Assembly: GCA_023100825.1 (NCBI GenBank)
Contig: CP095846.1
Span: forward strand, 2,232,001-2,296,000
Length of the DNA stretch: 64,000 nt
From: Nocardioidaceae bacterium SCSIO 66511
GTDB lineage: Bacteria; Actinomycetota; Actinomycetes; Propionibacteriales; Nocardioidaceae
Direction of reading: 5' to 3'
Shown: piece by piece, positions 1 through 11,310 of the stretch
Layout of the letters: every line of letters starts with the position of its first letter
How positions within the stretch are numbered: position 1 is the first letter of the stretch
Made by a program: the position numbers and the translations under genes
The notes under the pieces: generated by a model
The model's database searches: none
Told to the model about the DNA's origin: nothing
The model's input: the letters and a program-made list of their open reading frames with translations, nothing else

Positions 1-502
1 GCAGGTCGTCCACGGACGCCGACACGAGCCGCCCGCCGATCCCGCCGAGGGAGTTGGCCGCGACGTACATGCCCATCGCGGTTCCGACGGCGCGCGGGTG
101 CACCTCGGCGCCGACGTGGCCCATGGCCACACCGACGACGGCCGCGATTGCGACACCGAGCAGTGCGCGCGCTACGACGAGAGCCGGGAACGACGGCGCT
201 GCGGCGCTGAGGAGTACCACGAGGGTCACGGCGCACAGCCCGATCCGCATGACGCGCGCGCGGCCAAGCGACTCCGCGACCATGCTCATGGGTACGACCG
301 CGACGGCGAGGGCGCCCGTGCCTGCGGAAACCGTCAGGCTCGCCTTGGTCGCCGAGACGTCGAACTCGGAGCCGAGGGTCGGCATGAGTGCCTGCGTGCT
401 GTAGAGCGCGCCGAATGCGGCGATCCCCGCGGCCAGCATCGCGGTGTTGAGCCGCCGCAGACCGGTCGTACCCGGGAGGTGACCGACGGCGGAGGTGCTC
501 AC
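1..502 (-). CDS. MFS transporter (3'-truncated by window edge)
   Basis: I translated this gene by hand from the reverse strand. A GTG at 502-500 opens a frame without stops to the window edge. The visible ~167 residues are the N-terminal third of a major facilitator superfamily permease. A short cytoplasmic N-terminus precedes TM1 (AAGIAAFGALYSTQALMP). Then come TM2-TM3 around the SLGRARVMR loop, which is the usual MFS loop-2 position, and further hydrophobic helices with small-residue faces. The pattern is that of a drug/metabolite:H+ antiporter (YnfM-like), but the substrate cannot be inferred. It starts 13 bp after the stop of the next upstream membrane-protein gene, so the two are probably co-transcribed. 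Confidence 0.8.
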   Translation of the reverse strand, partial: MSTSAVGHLPGTTGLRRLNTAMLAAGIAAFGALYSTQALMPTLGSEFDVSATKASLTVSAGTGALAVAVVPMSMVAESLGRARVMRIGLCAVTLVVLLSAAAPSFPALVVARALLGVAIAAVVGVAMGHVGAEVHPRAVGTAMGMYVAANSLGGIGGRLVSASVDDL

Positions 503-514
503 CCGCCGACTCTC

Positions 515-919
515 TCACCCCCGGGGCAATGCCTCCTCGCCGACCGCCGTGACTCCGAGCGAGCAGGCGCCGATGCACGTAGCGAACGCGATCGTCGCGG
601 CCGCACCGTCGACGACCATCAAGGTGAGCCCGATGAACAGCACGGGCCACGCGCCGATCCACGCGACACACGTCGCAGCGCGGGCTAACCGATGCGTCGT
701 GTGGAAGCCGACCTCGGCGACGGCGGTGAACACCAGCAGAACGGCGCATGCCGTCGCGATCACGGCGTACGGATGCCCGGAGGCCTCCTCGGGCAGCGCG
801 AGGCGGTAGCCCGCAGCGGAGAGTCCGACGGCCGCGAGCAGGACGGCGAGGATGCCGTTGAGCGCGTGGCTGACCCGTGCCGCGGACGGTGCGGCGCCGG
901 TGGTTTGCAGGACGGCCAT
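515..919 (-). CDS. small four-helix membrane protein, unknown function
   Basis: This 134-residue protein has four predicted transmembrane helices, at roughly residues 18-38, 52-70, 82-102 and 107-125, joined by short loops. I recognise no catalytic motif. It starts with ATG at 919-917 and is followed 13 bp later by the MFS gene, which suggests a two-gene operon. Its promoter must lie in the 920-970 stretch before the repeat region. It could be an accessory subunit or an unrelated small integral membrane protein. Confidence 0.6.
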   Translation of the reverse strand: MAVLQTTGAAPSAARVSHALNGILAVLLAAVGLSAAGYRLALPEEASGHPYAVIATACAVLLVFTAVAEVGFHTTHRLARAATCVAWIGAWPVLFIGLTLMVVDGAAATIAFATCIGACSLGVTAVGEEALPRG

Positions 920-1272
920 CTGATGACTATAGACACGATGCCTGGAGTTAACCGTCCGTTCACCTGATTTGCGGGTCTTCTGCTCGCTCCGGTGCGACTA
1001 CCCGGCTGCCGGGTTCGGCTTCGCTGTCGGCTTCCCGCTTCCTTCGGTGCGACCACCCCGCTGCCCGATTCCGGCTCGTTGTCGGCGTTCCCGTCTCAGT
1101 CGGTTCGACCACCCGTCACCCCTATCCTCGCCGCTGTCGGCTCCCCGCTTCCTTCGGCTGGGCAAAAGACGCGGCGACGCGCGGAGCCGCCATTTCGGTT
1201 CGGTTGCTCGGCGGCTTTCCCGCCACTTTGAGGCGATCGCGGGGTAAGGGCGGGTGCCTCCCAAGGCGGATT

Positions 1273-1309
1273 GTCACTGTCCACGGGACATGTCCCTTGG
1301 GACAGTGAC
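1273..1309. repeat. nested palindrome in the composite repeat
   Basis: Outer arms GTCACTGTCC (1273-1282) and GGACAGTGAC (1300-1309) are perfect 10-bp complements. They enclose a perfect 12-bp palindrome, GGGACATGTCCC (1285-1296). The strand can also fold as two adjacent hairpins (TGTCC/GGACA and TGTCCC/GGGACA), so alternative cruciform or RNA structures are possible. The role is unknown. Confidence 0.8.
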
Positions 1310-1338
1310 CACTTGCCTTGGGGCGTACGGCTGCGAGC

Positions 1339-1370
1339 TGCGGTTTGCCTTGGTACCAAGGCAAACCGCA
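1339..1370. repeat. perfect 32-bp palindrome
   Basis: The arm TGCGGTTTGCCTTGGT (1339-1354) is followed directly by its exact reverse complement, with no spacer. Such a site is two-fold symmetric at the DNA level and could bind a dimeric protein or extrude as a cruciform. An RNA hairpin would need to open a loop at its centre. It lies in the core of the composite repeat and is not present in the second copy near 18.2 kb. Confidence 0.9.
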
Positions 1371-1443
1371 CGACCGACGACGCGCGTGAGTGAACTCCTG
1401 CCACGGCAGCCACGTACGTACCAACGAGCACGGCAACCTCCCA

Positions 1444-1499
1444 CTTTGCACGGCGAATCTGCCGTGCAAAGCGGAACTTCACCATGTTTACCTGGTAAA
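1444..1499. repeat. paired hairpins conserved in both repeat copies
   Basis: The first hairpin has perfect 11-bp arms, CTTTGCACGGC (1444-1454) and GCCGTGCAAAG (1461-1471), around six bases. The second has arms TTCACCA (1478-1484) and TGGTAAA (1493-1499) with one mismatch. Both hairpins recur in the same order and spacing at 18211-18267. A compensatory base-pair change in the first and a perfect second stem are seen there. Confidence 0.85.
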
Positions 1500-1830
1500 G
1501 CACCACCACCGACCCCGCAAAAGCCGACCGAATCGGGAAAGCCGGCAAGCAACCCCAGCCCGAAGCTGCGTCTCCCGCGTCGCCGCGTCTTTAGCCCAGC
1601 CGAGGTAGCCGGGAAAGCCGACGGGGGGCCGGAATCGGGCAACCGGGTAGTCGCGCGGTTAGCAGAAGCGGGAAAGTCGACCGCGACGAGACGCGAAGCG
1701 GCGGGTAGTCGCACTATAGAAGCGGCAACGCCGACGGCGACGCGAGCCGAAGCGGCGGGAAGTCGGAGGGAAGTACGCGAAGCCGACAGAGACGACGCGG
1801 GTAGTCGCACCGAACCCCCGGAACCCCCGA

Positions 1831-2484
1831 CTACCAGCCGCGCTCGCGCCACTGCGGCAGCTGCGGACGTTCGGCACCGAGTGTGGTGTCGTCTCCGTGA
1901 CCGGGATAGACCCATGTCTCGTCGGGTAGCCGGTCGAACAGTTTGCGCTCGACGTCGCCCAACAGAGATGCGAAGTCGGCGGGGGAGCCGGTCTTGCCGA
2001 CACCGCCGGGGAAAAGGCTGTCGCCGGTGAACAGATGTGGTTCGCCGTCCGGGTCGTCGTACAGCAAGGCGATCGAGCCGGGTGTGTGTCCGACGAGGTG
2101 GATGACCTCGAGTTCGCAGCTGCCGACCGGGATGCGGTCGCCGTCGTCGAGGCGTTCGCGGACGGTGACCGGGAGGTCGTCGGCGTCGAGCTCGCCGGCG
2201 GCGGTCGTCGCTCCGGTGGCGTCGACGACCTGCGCCAGCGCCTGCCAGTGGTCGGGGTGCCGGTGGGTCGTGACGACGGTACGAAGGCCGCCGTCACCGA
2301 TCACGCGAAGCAGGGTGTCGGGTTCTGCGGCGGCATCGATCAGGACCTGCGTGTCGTCGTGGCGACAACGGAGGAGGTAGGCGTTGTTCGACATCGGGCC
2401 GACAGCGACCTTCGTGATGATCAGGTCGGCGAGCTCGCGTGTGTCGGGTGTTCCGCCGACTTGTACGTTGCCGCTGTACGTCAC
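1831..2484 (-). CDS. metallo-beta-lactamase-fold hydrolase (glyoxalase II-like)
   Basis: A 217-residue single-domain MBL-fold enzyme. It has the HxHxDH zinc motif (THRHPDHW, H74-H79), a second histidine in VGHTPGS, the bridging aspartate in TGDSLF and a C-terminal PGHG histidine, so a full binuclear metal site is present. Families of this size act on thioesters (glyoxalase II, or mycothiol conjugates in actinobacteria) or related esters. The substrate is not readable. GTG at 2484 is preceded by GGAGGAAGTA. The gene sits 37 bp downstream of the MDMPI-like gene on the same strand. This pairing suggests a thiol-dependent detoxification unit (inference). Confidence 0.85.
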   Translation of the reverse strand: MTYSGNVQVGGTPDTRELADLIITKVAVGPMSNNAYLLRCRHDDTQVLIDAAAEPDTLLRVIGDGGLRTVVTTHRHPDHWQALAQVVDATGATTAAGELDADDLPVTVRERLDDGDRIPVGSCELEVIHLVGHTPGSIALLYDDPDGEPHLFTGDSLFPGGVGKTGSPADFASLLGDVERKLFDRLPDETWVYPGHGDDTTLGAERPQLPQWRERGW

Positions 2485-2521
2485 TACTTCCTCCAGAGGT
2501 CAGGCTACGAAGACCGGCCGG

Positions 2522-3259
2522 TCAGCGCCAGGCGCCGAGCTCGGGGAGCTTGCCGGAGTCGATCGAGAGCGGCGTTCCGTCACCGCGGCCGGTCACCCAG
2601 GCGAGAAGGTCTGTGGCACTGCCCGAGACGGTGCGTTTGCCTTCGCCGATGTCGAGTCCGATATCGGTTGCGTGCAGCGCGACCGGCTTGGCGCTTTGCG
2701 ATGCGAGGTCGCGGGCCGCCTCCGGCAGCGTGTTACGTACCCAGGCGTCGGGCCACGACCCCTGCTCGTAGCCGAGCGCCAGGTCGACGTGGTGCAGTTC
2801 GACCTCGCCGAGTCGGAGCATCGGGATCCACCAGGCGGGCCGCGCAGTGTCCGGTCCGGGTCGTACCTCGGCGAGCCAGCTCCGCTGGGGGAGCAGCTCG
2901 AGTTCGAGCGCGAGGGCTTTCGCGGTCACCTCGACGTCCTTGACCAGGTCGTCGGCGCTGCGGCCTGAACCGGACTCGATGTCGGCCGCACGTTGCTCCC
3001 TCGACTCGTACATCGCCGTCTCCTCGCCGGTGCGGGCCCAGGTGCAGAGGTTCGTCACGGCCTCGGCGTTGCGCGCCAGGTGAGTCAGGAGATGACCGCG
3101 GGTCCAGTCGGGCAACGCGGTCGGTTCCCGAGCCTGGTCGTCGCTGAGCGAGCGGATCGAGTCGAGGAGCCGGTCGGTCTGGTCGCGGAGTAGTGCCAGA
3201 GTCGCCGCAGGGGAGAGCTCCGGTGTCGGCCACGGCATGCCAGGTGAGGGAAGCGTCAT
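2522..3259 (-). CDS. mycothiol-dependent maleylpyruvate isomerase family protein (DinB-like fold)
   Basis: A 245-residue protein of the MDMPI/DinB-like four-helix-bundle family. The pattern WTRGHLLTHLARNAEAVTNL near residue 50 and a later LHHVDLALGY supply the histidines that bind a divalent metal in this family. The C-terminal part resembles the MDMPI C-terminal (SCP2-like) domain. Members use mycothiol as cofactor or transfer it; the exact reaction is not inferable. I chose ATG at 3259 because the upstream frame overlaps the uvrA start and is low complexity. The gene is divergent from uvrA, with a 200-bp shared promoter region (3260-3459). Confidence 0.8.
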   Translation of the reverse strand: MTLPSPGMPWPTPELSPAATLALLRDQTDRLLDSIRSLSDDQAREPTALPDWTRGHLLTHLARNAEAVTNLCTWARTGEETAMYESREQRAADIESGSGRSADDLVKDVEVTAKALALELELLPQRSWLAEVRPGPDTARPAWWIPMLRLGEVELHHVDLALGYEQGSWPDAWVRNTLPEAARDLASQSAKPVALHATDIGLDIGEGKRTVSGSATDLLAWVTGRGDGTPLSIDSGKLPELGAWR

Positions 3260-3459
3260 GGGCCCTAGAGTGTCAGAACCGGCCCTGGGGGTGCGAGAGA
3301 GGCGGCTGGTCCGGCCGCGAGAGGTGTTCGGAGGGGCGGTGTCGGTGGCCAGTGGGATGGTTCTGTCAGTGGGCGCAGTTACCCTGATAGTCGCCCTGAA
3401 ATCCGGCCTTCGGCCGGGCCGGAAGCACGTTCCACATCGTTTCGACCATCGGGAGAGTC

Positions 3460-6513
<3,054 letters not shown>

Positions 6514-6531
6514 CGTCCTGTCACGCTCAGC

Positions 6532-6559
6532 GGGCGGTCAGGCCTGGGGGAGACCGCCC
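6532..6559. terminator. candidate terminator hairpin between convergent uvrA and TPR gene
   Basis: GGGCGGTC (6532-6539) and GACCGCCC (6552-6559) form an 8-bp GC-rich stem with a 12-nt loop. It lies 18 bp after the uvrA stop and overlaps the last codons of the opposing gene. No U-tract follows, which is common in actinobacteria. Confidence 0.35.
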
Positions 6560-7848
6560 CGCCAGAGTTGGTCGCGTCGAGCATGTCGACGGTCGAGCCG
6601 CTCATCGAGCATCGTGGCGGCCTCCGCGTTGCGTCCCGCCGCGATCAGCGCCGCGATGCGGGTGTCCTCGATGACCTCGCGCTGCGCGTCGCTGCCACCG
6701 AGCTTCCAGGTGGTCGATGCCATCGAGGCAAGGCCGTCCGCCGCCGCGTCGTACGAGCCGCCCCGCATCGAGACAAGAGCTCGGCACAACGGTGCGGCGA
6801 CCTCGCGCAACACCTGGTCGTCGTGCGTCGTACATCGGCGGCTCAGCTGCTCGAGCCGGTCGTCGTCGCCGGCCGCACACAGGCCGAGGGCGGCATGCAT
6901 GGCGAGGAACGGCGTATCCGGCTCGACCAGGTCGCAGTTGCTCACCTGCTCGAGCACCTCGGCTGCGTCGGGCACCGAGTCGGCACCGGGAGACAGCGAC
7001 CACCGCCACAGCAACGACGCGGAGTCGACCAGCGCACGGCAGCCGGTGACCCGAGGTGGGGCGAGCTCGTTCTCGAACCGGCGGCGCACCGACGCCAGAT
7101 CGCCGTTCGAGAGTTCGTGGAGCGCGGCATGCCACGAGAAATGCGCGAGGTTGTCGGCATCGGGACCCGAGGTGTCGATCCAGTCCGTGATCCAGGCGAG
7201 GCCGGCGTCGTGGTCGCCGGTCTCGTAATGGACGTGGGCACGTGCATGAACGGAGTGCCCCGCGCCCGGGTTCTCGTCGAGTGAGCGCCGAGCGAGGTCC
7301 ATGGCCTCGTCGAACCTTCCCTGCTCCTGACGGATGAAGCCGAGCAACCCGTTGAACCACCAGTCGTCGCCGTACGCCGACTGGGCGCCCTCCACGATCT
7401 GCCAGGCCTGGGCGGGCACGGTCGTCACGCCGGAGAATGCGATCGTGGGCACGGCGACCGAAAGCAGCAACGCATCACGGGGGTACGTGCGAAGGTGGGC
7501 GATGAGCGGATCGGAGTCGCCTCGCAGATGCGAGACGACAGCGTGGATATGGCTGCGCTCGCGATCACTGGAGCGCCGCGAATGCCTTAAGGCGGAGGCC
7601 ACTCTGGCCGGCAGATTGACGTTCGCGCCGAGCTCATGCCCCATCAGGGCGAGCGTCGAATGACCGACCGCGAACGTCGGGTCGAGTGCAACTGCCGCGG
7701 CGACCGCCTCGACGCCACCGCGGCGGACGCCGAGCAGTGCGCGGAGTCCGTCGTTGTAGTGGGCGGCCGCCTCGGCCGATGTCGTGAGCCGCAGTCCGTA
7801 CAGGTCGACGGGAGTTGCAGCGCTGGCAATGGAGGTCTCAACCGACAT
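6538..7848 (-). CDS. tetratricopeptide-repeat protein (TTC38-like)
   Basis: A 436-residue, largely helical protein. It contains repeats of the TPR type, such as the stretch with FIRQEQGRFDEAMDLARRSL and then HARAHVHYETGDHDAGLAWI. The arrangement of a ~100-residue N-terminal segment followed by HAxAHVxYExG and WHxALHELSNGD motifs matches the TTC38 family, whose biochemical role is not established. No signal peptide or membrane segment is seen, so it is probably cytoplasmic. It starts with ATG at 7848, just downstream of an AT-rich patch (7849-7880) that probably holds its promoter. It converges on uvrA. Confidence 0.7.
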   Translation of the reverse strand: MSVETSIASAATPVDLYGLRLTTSAEAAAHYNDGLRALLGVRRGGVEAVAAAVALDPTFAVGHSTLALMGHELGANVNLPARVASALRHSRRSSDRERSHIHAVVSHLRGDSDPLIAHLRTYPRDALLLSVAVPTIAFSGVTTVPAQAWQIVEGAQSAYGDDWWFNGLLGFIRQEQGRFDEAMDLARRSLDENPGAGHSVHARAHVHYETGDHDAGLAWITDWIDTSGPDADNLAHFSWHAALHELSNGDLASVRRRFENELAPPRVTGCRALVDSASLLWRWSLSPGADSVPDAAEVLEQVSNCDLVEPDTPFLAMHAALGLCAAGDDDRLEQLSRRCTTHDDQVLREVAAPLCRALVSMRGGSYDAAADGLASMASTTWKLGGSDAQREVIEDTRIAALIAAGRNAEAATMLDERLDRRHARRDQLWRGGLPQA

Positions 7849-7954
7849 AAAAGTATACTAACTCAGTAGATAATCGCGCGACAACGGATCGGTAAGGATC
7901 CCCGAGACCTCCACCGTACGCCGCCGAAACCTCGTACGCCGCCAGATTTTCGGT

Positions 7955-8356
7955 CTACCGCGCCGTGCGTAGTTCCTTGGCTACGCGCAGTGCGCCGACC
8001 ACCGCGTACGCACCGGTTGCGGCCACCAGTTTCGCGGTCGCGGAGCGGGGCACGTCACCTCGCACGAGGTGTGCGATGCCGGCGGCCGTGTCTCCGACAT
8101 CGACGACCAGGCCGAGCCTGCGCCATCGTGAACGGGCCTGCTCGTCGCTGAGCAGGTAGCCGCAGCCGAGCGCGAAAGCACGGCTACCGAAGACACGGGT
8201 GAGGTACACGACCTCGCCCGATGGCCGACCCGGCAGCCCGGCCGCCTTCGTGTTCGCGGCAGGGGAGGCGTACGCGGCGACTCCCCAGATGATGCGTCCG
8301 ACAGCCATGGCTGTCACCGCGCGGTCGAGCACCTTCGTCGAATCCCCTTGATCCAT
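7955..8356 (-). CDS. small membrane-associated protein, DUF4267-like
   Basis: A 133-residue protein with a first hydrophobic segment near residues 14-32 (VGRIIWGVAAYASPAAN), a middle element TRVFGSRAFALGCGYLLS and a C-terminal hydrophobic helix (residues 108-122). The R-FG-R-x-AL-G pattern followed by a D-x-x-D segment resembles the DUF4267 family of small multi-helix proteins with no known function. This family call is from memory and moderate. It is divergent from uvrC, with a 76-bp gap. Confidence 0.55.
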   Translation of the reverse strand: MDQGDSTKVLDRAVTAMAVGRIIWGVAAYASPAANTKAAGLPGRPSGEVVYLTRVFGSRAFALGCGYLLSDEQARSRWRRLGLVVDVGDTAAGIAHLVRGDVPRSATAKLVAATGAYAVVGALRVAKELRTAR

Positions 8357-8432
8357 GAGGCAAGCATGGCAGACCGCGGCTGGGTTCGTCCGGGCGCGAG
8401 CTGGTGTCCGAGGTACCTCGTAGGGTGGATGC

Positions 8433-10436
8433 GTGCCAGATCCTGCAACCTATCGACCGGCCCAGGGGTCGATCCCGACGTCCCCGGGCGTCTACCGGTT
8501 CAGCGACCCCAAGGGCCGGGTCATCTACGTCGGCAAGGCGAAGTCCCTGCGCTCGCGACTGTCGTCGTACTTCGCCGATCCCGCCGGGTTGCACCCGCGT
8601 ACGCAGACCATGGTGCAGACGGCGGCGAAGGTCGACTGGACCGTCGTATCGACAGAGGTCGAGGCGCTGCAACTGGAGTACACCTGGATCAAGCAGTACG
8701 ACCCGCGGTTCAACGTGAAGTACCGCGACGACAAGTCGTACCCCTGGCTCGCAGTGACGCTGAACGAAGAGTTCCCACGGGTGATGGTGGGCCGCGGCAA
8801 GAAGCGCAAGGGCGTTCGCTACTTCGGCCCGTACAGCCATGCGTGGGCGATCCGCGAGACCGTCGACCTCCTGCTCCGCGTCTTCCCCATGCGGTCGTGC
8901 TCCAACGGCGTCTTCAATCGCAGTAAGCAGATGGGCCGCCCCTGCCTACTCGGCTACATCGACAAATGCGCGGCACCGTGTGTCGGTCGGGTGACCGCCG
9001 AGGAGCACCGCGAGATCGCCGACGACTTCACGGCCTTCATGGCCGGGCAGACGCAACAGTTCGTGAAGCGTCTCGAACGCGAAATGAAGGCCGCATCCGA
9101 TGAGCTCGACTTCGAGCGGGCCGCGCGAGTACGCGATGACCTCGGCGCCCTCAAGCAGGCGGTGGAGAAGAACGCCGTCGTCTTCGGTGACGGCACCGAC
9201 GCCGATGTGCTCGCCCTCGCCGAAGACCCGCTCGAAGCGGCCGTTCAGATCTTCTCGGTCCGTGACGGTCGCATCCGCGGGCAGCGCGGCTGGGTGGCCG
9301 ACAAGGTCGATGACGCGTCGACGGCAGATCTGGTCGAACGCGCCCTCATCACCTTGTACGACGGGGAAGACGATGAGGCGATCCCGAAGGAAGTCCTCGT
9401 ACCCGTCGTACCCGACGACGCCACGGCCGTTCGCACCTGGCTGAGCGAGCGTAAGGGCGCGCAGGTCTCCCTGCGCGTACCTCAACGTGGCGATAAGCGG
9501 GCGCTGATGGAGACCGTCGAGCGCAACGCGAAGCATTCGCTGGTAATGCACAAGACCAAGCGGGCAAGCGATCTGACCACTCGAAGCAAGGCACTCGAGG
9601 AGATCCAGGCTGCCCTCGACCTCGATGAGGCGCCGCTGCGCATCGAGTGCTACGACGTCTCGAACCTCCAGGGCACCGAGGTGGTCGCGTCGATGGTGGT
9701 GTTCGAGGACGGCCTTCCCCGCAAGAACGAGTACCGCCGGTTCGTCATTCGCGGGGTCGACGGTCAGAACGACGTCGCGTCGATGCACGAGACGATCACC
9801 AGACGGTTCCGGAGGCTGCTCGACGAGCAGGCCGCGGCCGGGGCGACCGCGGCGGGTGACGGATCGGCTGCCACCGAGGACGACGATGCCGCACCGGGCC
9901 TGATCGACCCCGAGACCGGCCGACCGCGCAAGTTCTCGTACAGCCCGTCGCTAGTGGTCGTCGACGGCGGTCCTCCGCAGGTCGCCGCGGCGCAGCGCGC
10001 ACTCGACGAGCTGGGCGTCGACGACGTCGCCCTGTGCGGGTTGGCGAAGCGGCTCGAAGAGGTCTGGGTCCCCGGCGAAGACGATCCGGTGATCCTGCCC
10101 CGTACGAGCGAAGGCCTGTATCTCCTGCAGCGCATCCGCGACGAGGCGCACCGGTTCGCGATCGGGCACCATCGCAAACGCCGCTCGAAGTCGATGGTCG
10201 AAAGCCAGCTCGACGGGGTGTCGGGGTTGGGCGATGTTCGACGCAAGGCACTGCTCAAGCACTTCGGCTCGCTGAAGAAGCTCCGCGCGGCGACCGTCGA
10301 AGAGATCGCCGAGGTGCCAGGATTCGGCATACGTACGGCAGCCAACGTCGTCGAGGCGCTCGCCGCAGTCAACGGAAACGGCAGCAACCGGACCACGTCG
10401 GTCAACACCGCGACCGGCGAGATCACCGAGGAGTAG
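8433..10436 (+). CDS. uvrC: excinuclease ABC subunit C
   Basis: The dual-incision nuclease of nucleotide excision repair, 667 residues from GTG. The N-terminal GIY-YIG domain begins [21 protein letters not shown] (residues ~17-37). A UVR motif ([15 protein letters not shown]) follows near residue 230. The RNase H-like 5' nuclease core contains [13 protein letters not shown] and [10 protein letters not shown]. The tandem helix-hairpin-helix at the C-terminus has [18 protein letters not shown] and [12 protein letters not shown]. An acidic insert (about 475-490) lies inside the nuclease domain. It is the first gene of the conserved actinobacterial run uvrC-rapZ-yvcK-whiA, and rapZ follows after 10 bp. 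Confidence 0.98.
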   Translation: MPDPATYRPAQGSIPTSPGVYRFSDPKGRVIYVGKAKSLRSRLSSYFADPAGLHPRTQTMVQTAAKVDWTVVSTEVEALQLEYTWIKQYDPRFNVKYRDDKSYPWLAVTLNEEFPRVMVGRGKKRKGVRYFGPYSHAWAIRETVDLLLRVFPMRSCSNGVFNRSKQMGRPCLLGYIDKCAAPCVGRVTAEEHREIADDFTAFMAGQTQQFVKRLEREMKAASDELDFERAARVRDDLGALKQAVEKNAVVFGDGTDADVLALAEDPLEAAVQIFSVRDGRIRGQRGWVADKVDDASTADLVERALITLYDGEDDEAIPKEVLVPVVPDDATAVRTWLSERKGAQVSLRVPQRGDKRALMETVERNAKHSLVMHKTKRASDLTTRSKALEEIQAALDLDEAPLRIECYDVSNLQGTEVVASMVVFEDGLPRKNEYRRFVIRGVDGQNDVASMHETITRRFRRLLDEQAAAGATAAGDGSAATEDDDAAPGLIDPETGRPRKFSYSPSLVVVDGGPPQVAAAQRALDELGVDDVALCGLAKRLEEVWVPGEDDPVILPRTSEGLYLLQRIRDEAHRFAIGHHRKRRSKSMVESQLDGVSGLGDVRRKALLKHFGSLKKLRAATVEEIAEVPGFGIRTAANVVEALAAVNGNGSNRTTSVNTATGEITEE

Positions 10437-10446
10437 AGGGGACGCG

Positions 10447-11310
10447 ATGTCAGCGATCCGCGAGGTACTGCTCGTCACCGGGATGACCGGGGCGGGCCGG
10501 AGTACGGCTGCAAAGGTGCTCGAAGACCTCGGCTGGTTCGTCGTCGACAACCTGCCGCCGCAGTTGCTCGAGCAGACCATAGAGCTGCTCGGCAAGGGTG
10601 CATCCGACACCCGTCTGGCGGTCGTCGTGGACGCTCGGTCGCGGTGGTTCTTCTCCGAGCTCGAGGGCTCCCTCACCGATCTACGCGAGCACGGCCTGCG
10701 ACCGTCGACGCTGTTCCTCGACGCCAGCGACGACGTCCTCGTCCGCCGTCAGGAGGCCGCACGCCGGCCCCATCCGTTGATGCCGGAAGGCCGGTTGCTC
10801 GACGGCATCGAGGCCGAGCGCACGATGCTGCGGGTGATCCGCGGCCGGGCCGACGTACTCATCGACACGTCACATCTGAACGTCCATCAGCTGGCAGCCC
10901 GGGTGACGACCGCGTTCGCTGACCCCGAGGTGCAGCCGATCCGGGCGACCGTCGTGTCGTTCGGTTTCAAGTACGGCATCCCTGCCGACGCGGACATGGT
11001 CGCCGATATGCGGTTTCTTCCCAACCCGTTCTGGGTGCCGGAACTGCGGCACCAGACCGGCCTGACCGAGCCCGTACGTGAGTACGTCTACTCGGCGACC
11101 GAAGCGATGGAGTTCCTCGACAACTACGAGGCGGTGCTCAAGGGCGTCGCGCGCGGGTTCGTCCGTGAGGGAAAGCGCTTCCTGAGCATCGCCATCGGGT
11201 GCACCGGAGGCAAGCACCGAAGCGTCGCGATGTCCGAGGCGCTCGCCGAACGCCTTCGCGGCGATGACATGCGGGTCTTGGTCGTGCACCGCGACCTGGG
11301 GCGCGAGTGA
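10447..11310 (+). CDS. rapZ: RNase adapter / nucleotide-binding protein RapZ
   Basis: A 287-residue P-loop protein (YvcJ/RapZ family) with Walker A GMTGAGRSTAAK (residues 13-24) and the family signature WFVVDNLPPQLL. The conserved C-terminal domain contains SFGFKYGIPADADMV, RFLPNPFW and GCTGGKHRSVA. In enterobacteria RapZ binds the small RNA GlmZ and directs RNase E. In Gram-positives the role is less clear but involves nucleotide and amino-sugar signalling. The first glycine-rich loop has Arg in place of the canonical Lys (GAGRS rather than GxGKS), which I recall as common in actinobacterial members. Its stop overlaps the yvcK GTG. Confidence 0.95.
   Translation: MSAIREVLLVTGMTGAGRSTAAKVLEDLGWFVVDNLPPQLLEQTIELLGKGASDTRLAVVVDARSRWFFSELEGSLTDLREHGLRPSTLFLDASDDVLVRRQEAARRPHPLMPEGRLLDGIEAERTMLRVIRGRADVLIDTSHLNVHQLAARVTTAFADPEVQPIRATVVSFGFKYGIPADADMVADMRFLPNPFWVPELRHQTGLTEPVREYVYSATEAMEFLDNYEAVLKGVARGFVREGKRFLSIAIGCTGGKHRSVAMSEALAERLRGDDMRVLVVHRDLGRE

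Larger units (their letters stand above)
969..1810. repeat. composite intergenic repeat with flanking inverted halves and palindromic core
   Basis: About 850 bp between two minus-strand genes holds no credible gene. The left part (969-1215) and right part (1510-1810) are imperfect inverted copies of each other. Bases 1131-1191, reverse-complemented, align with 1564-1624 around the shared string CGTCGCCGCGTCTTT. Each half is made of degenerate ~55-bp units containing GCGGGTAGTCGCAC and GAAGCGGGAAAGCCGAC. The middle (1260-1500) is a series of four distinct palindromes, listed separately. The part from about 1390 rightwards recurs at 18160-18545. The short ORFs across it are low-complexity products of the repeats. 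Confidence 0.85.

Noticed and set aside
1254-2030. Open frames of 150-260 residues across the palindromic repeat
   Set aside because: Arg/Pro/Ser-rich low-complexity translations that follow the repeat units, occur on both strands and have no homology or ribosome-binding site pattern.
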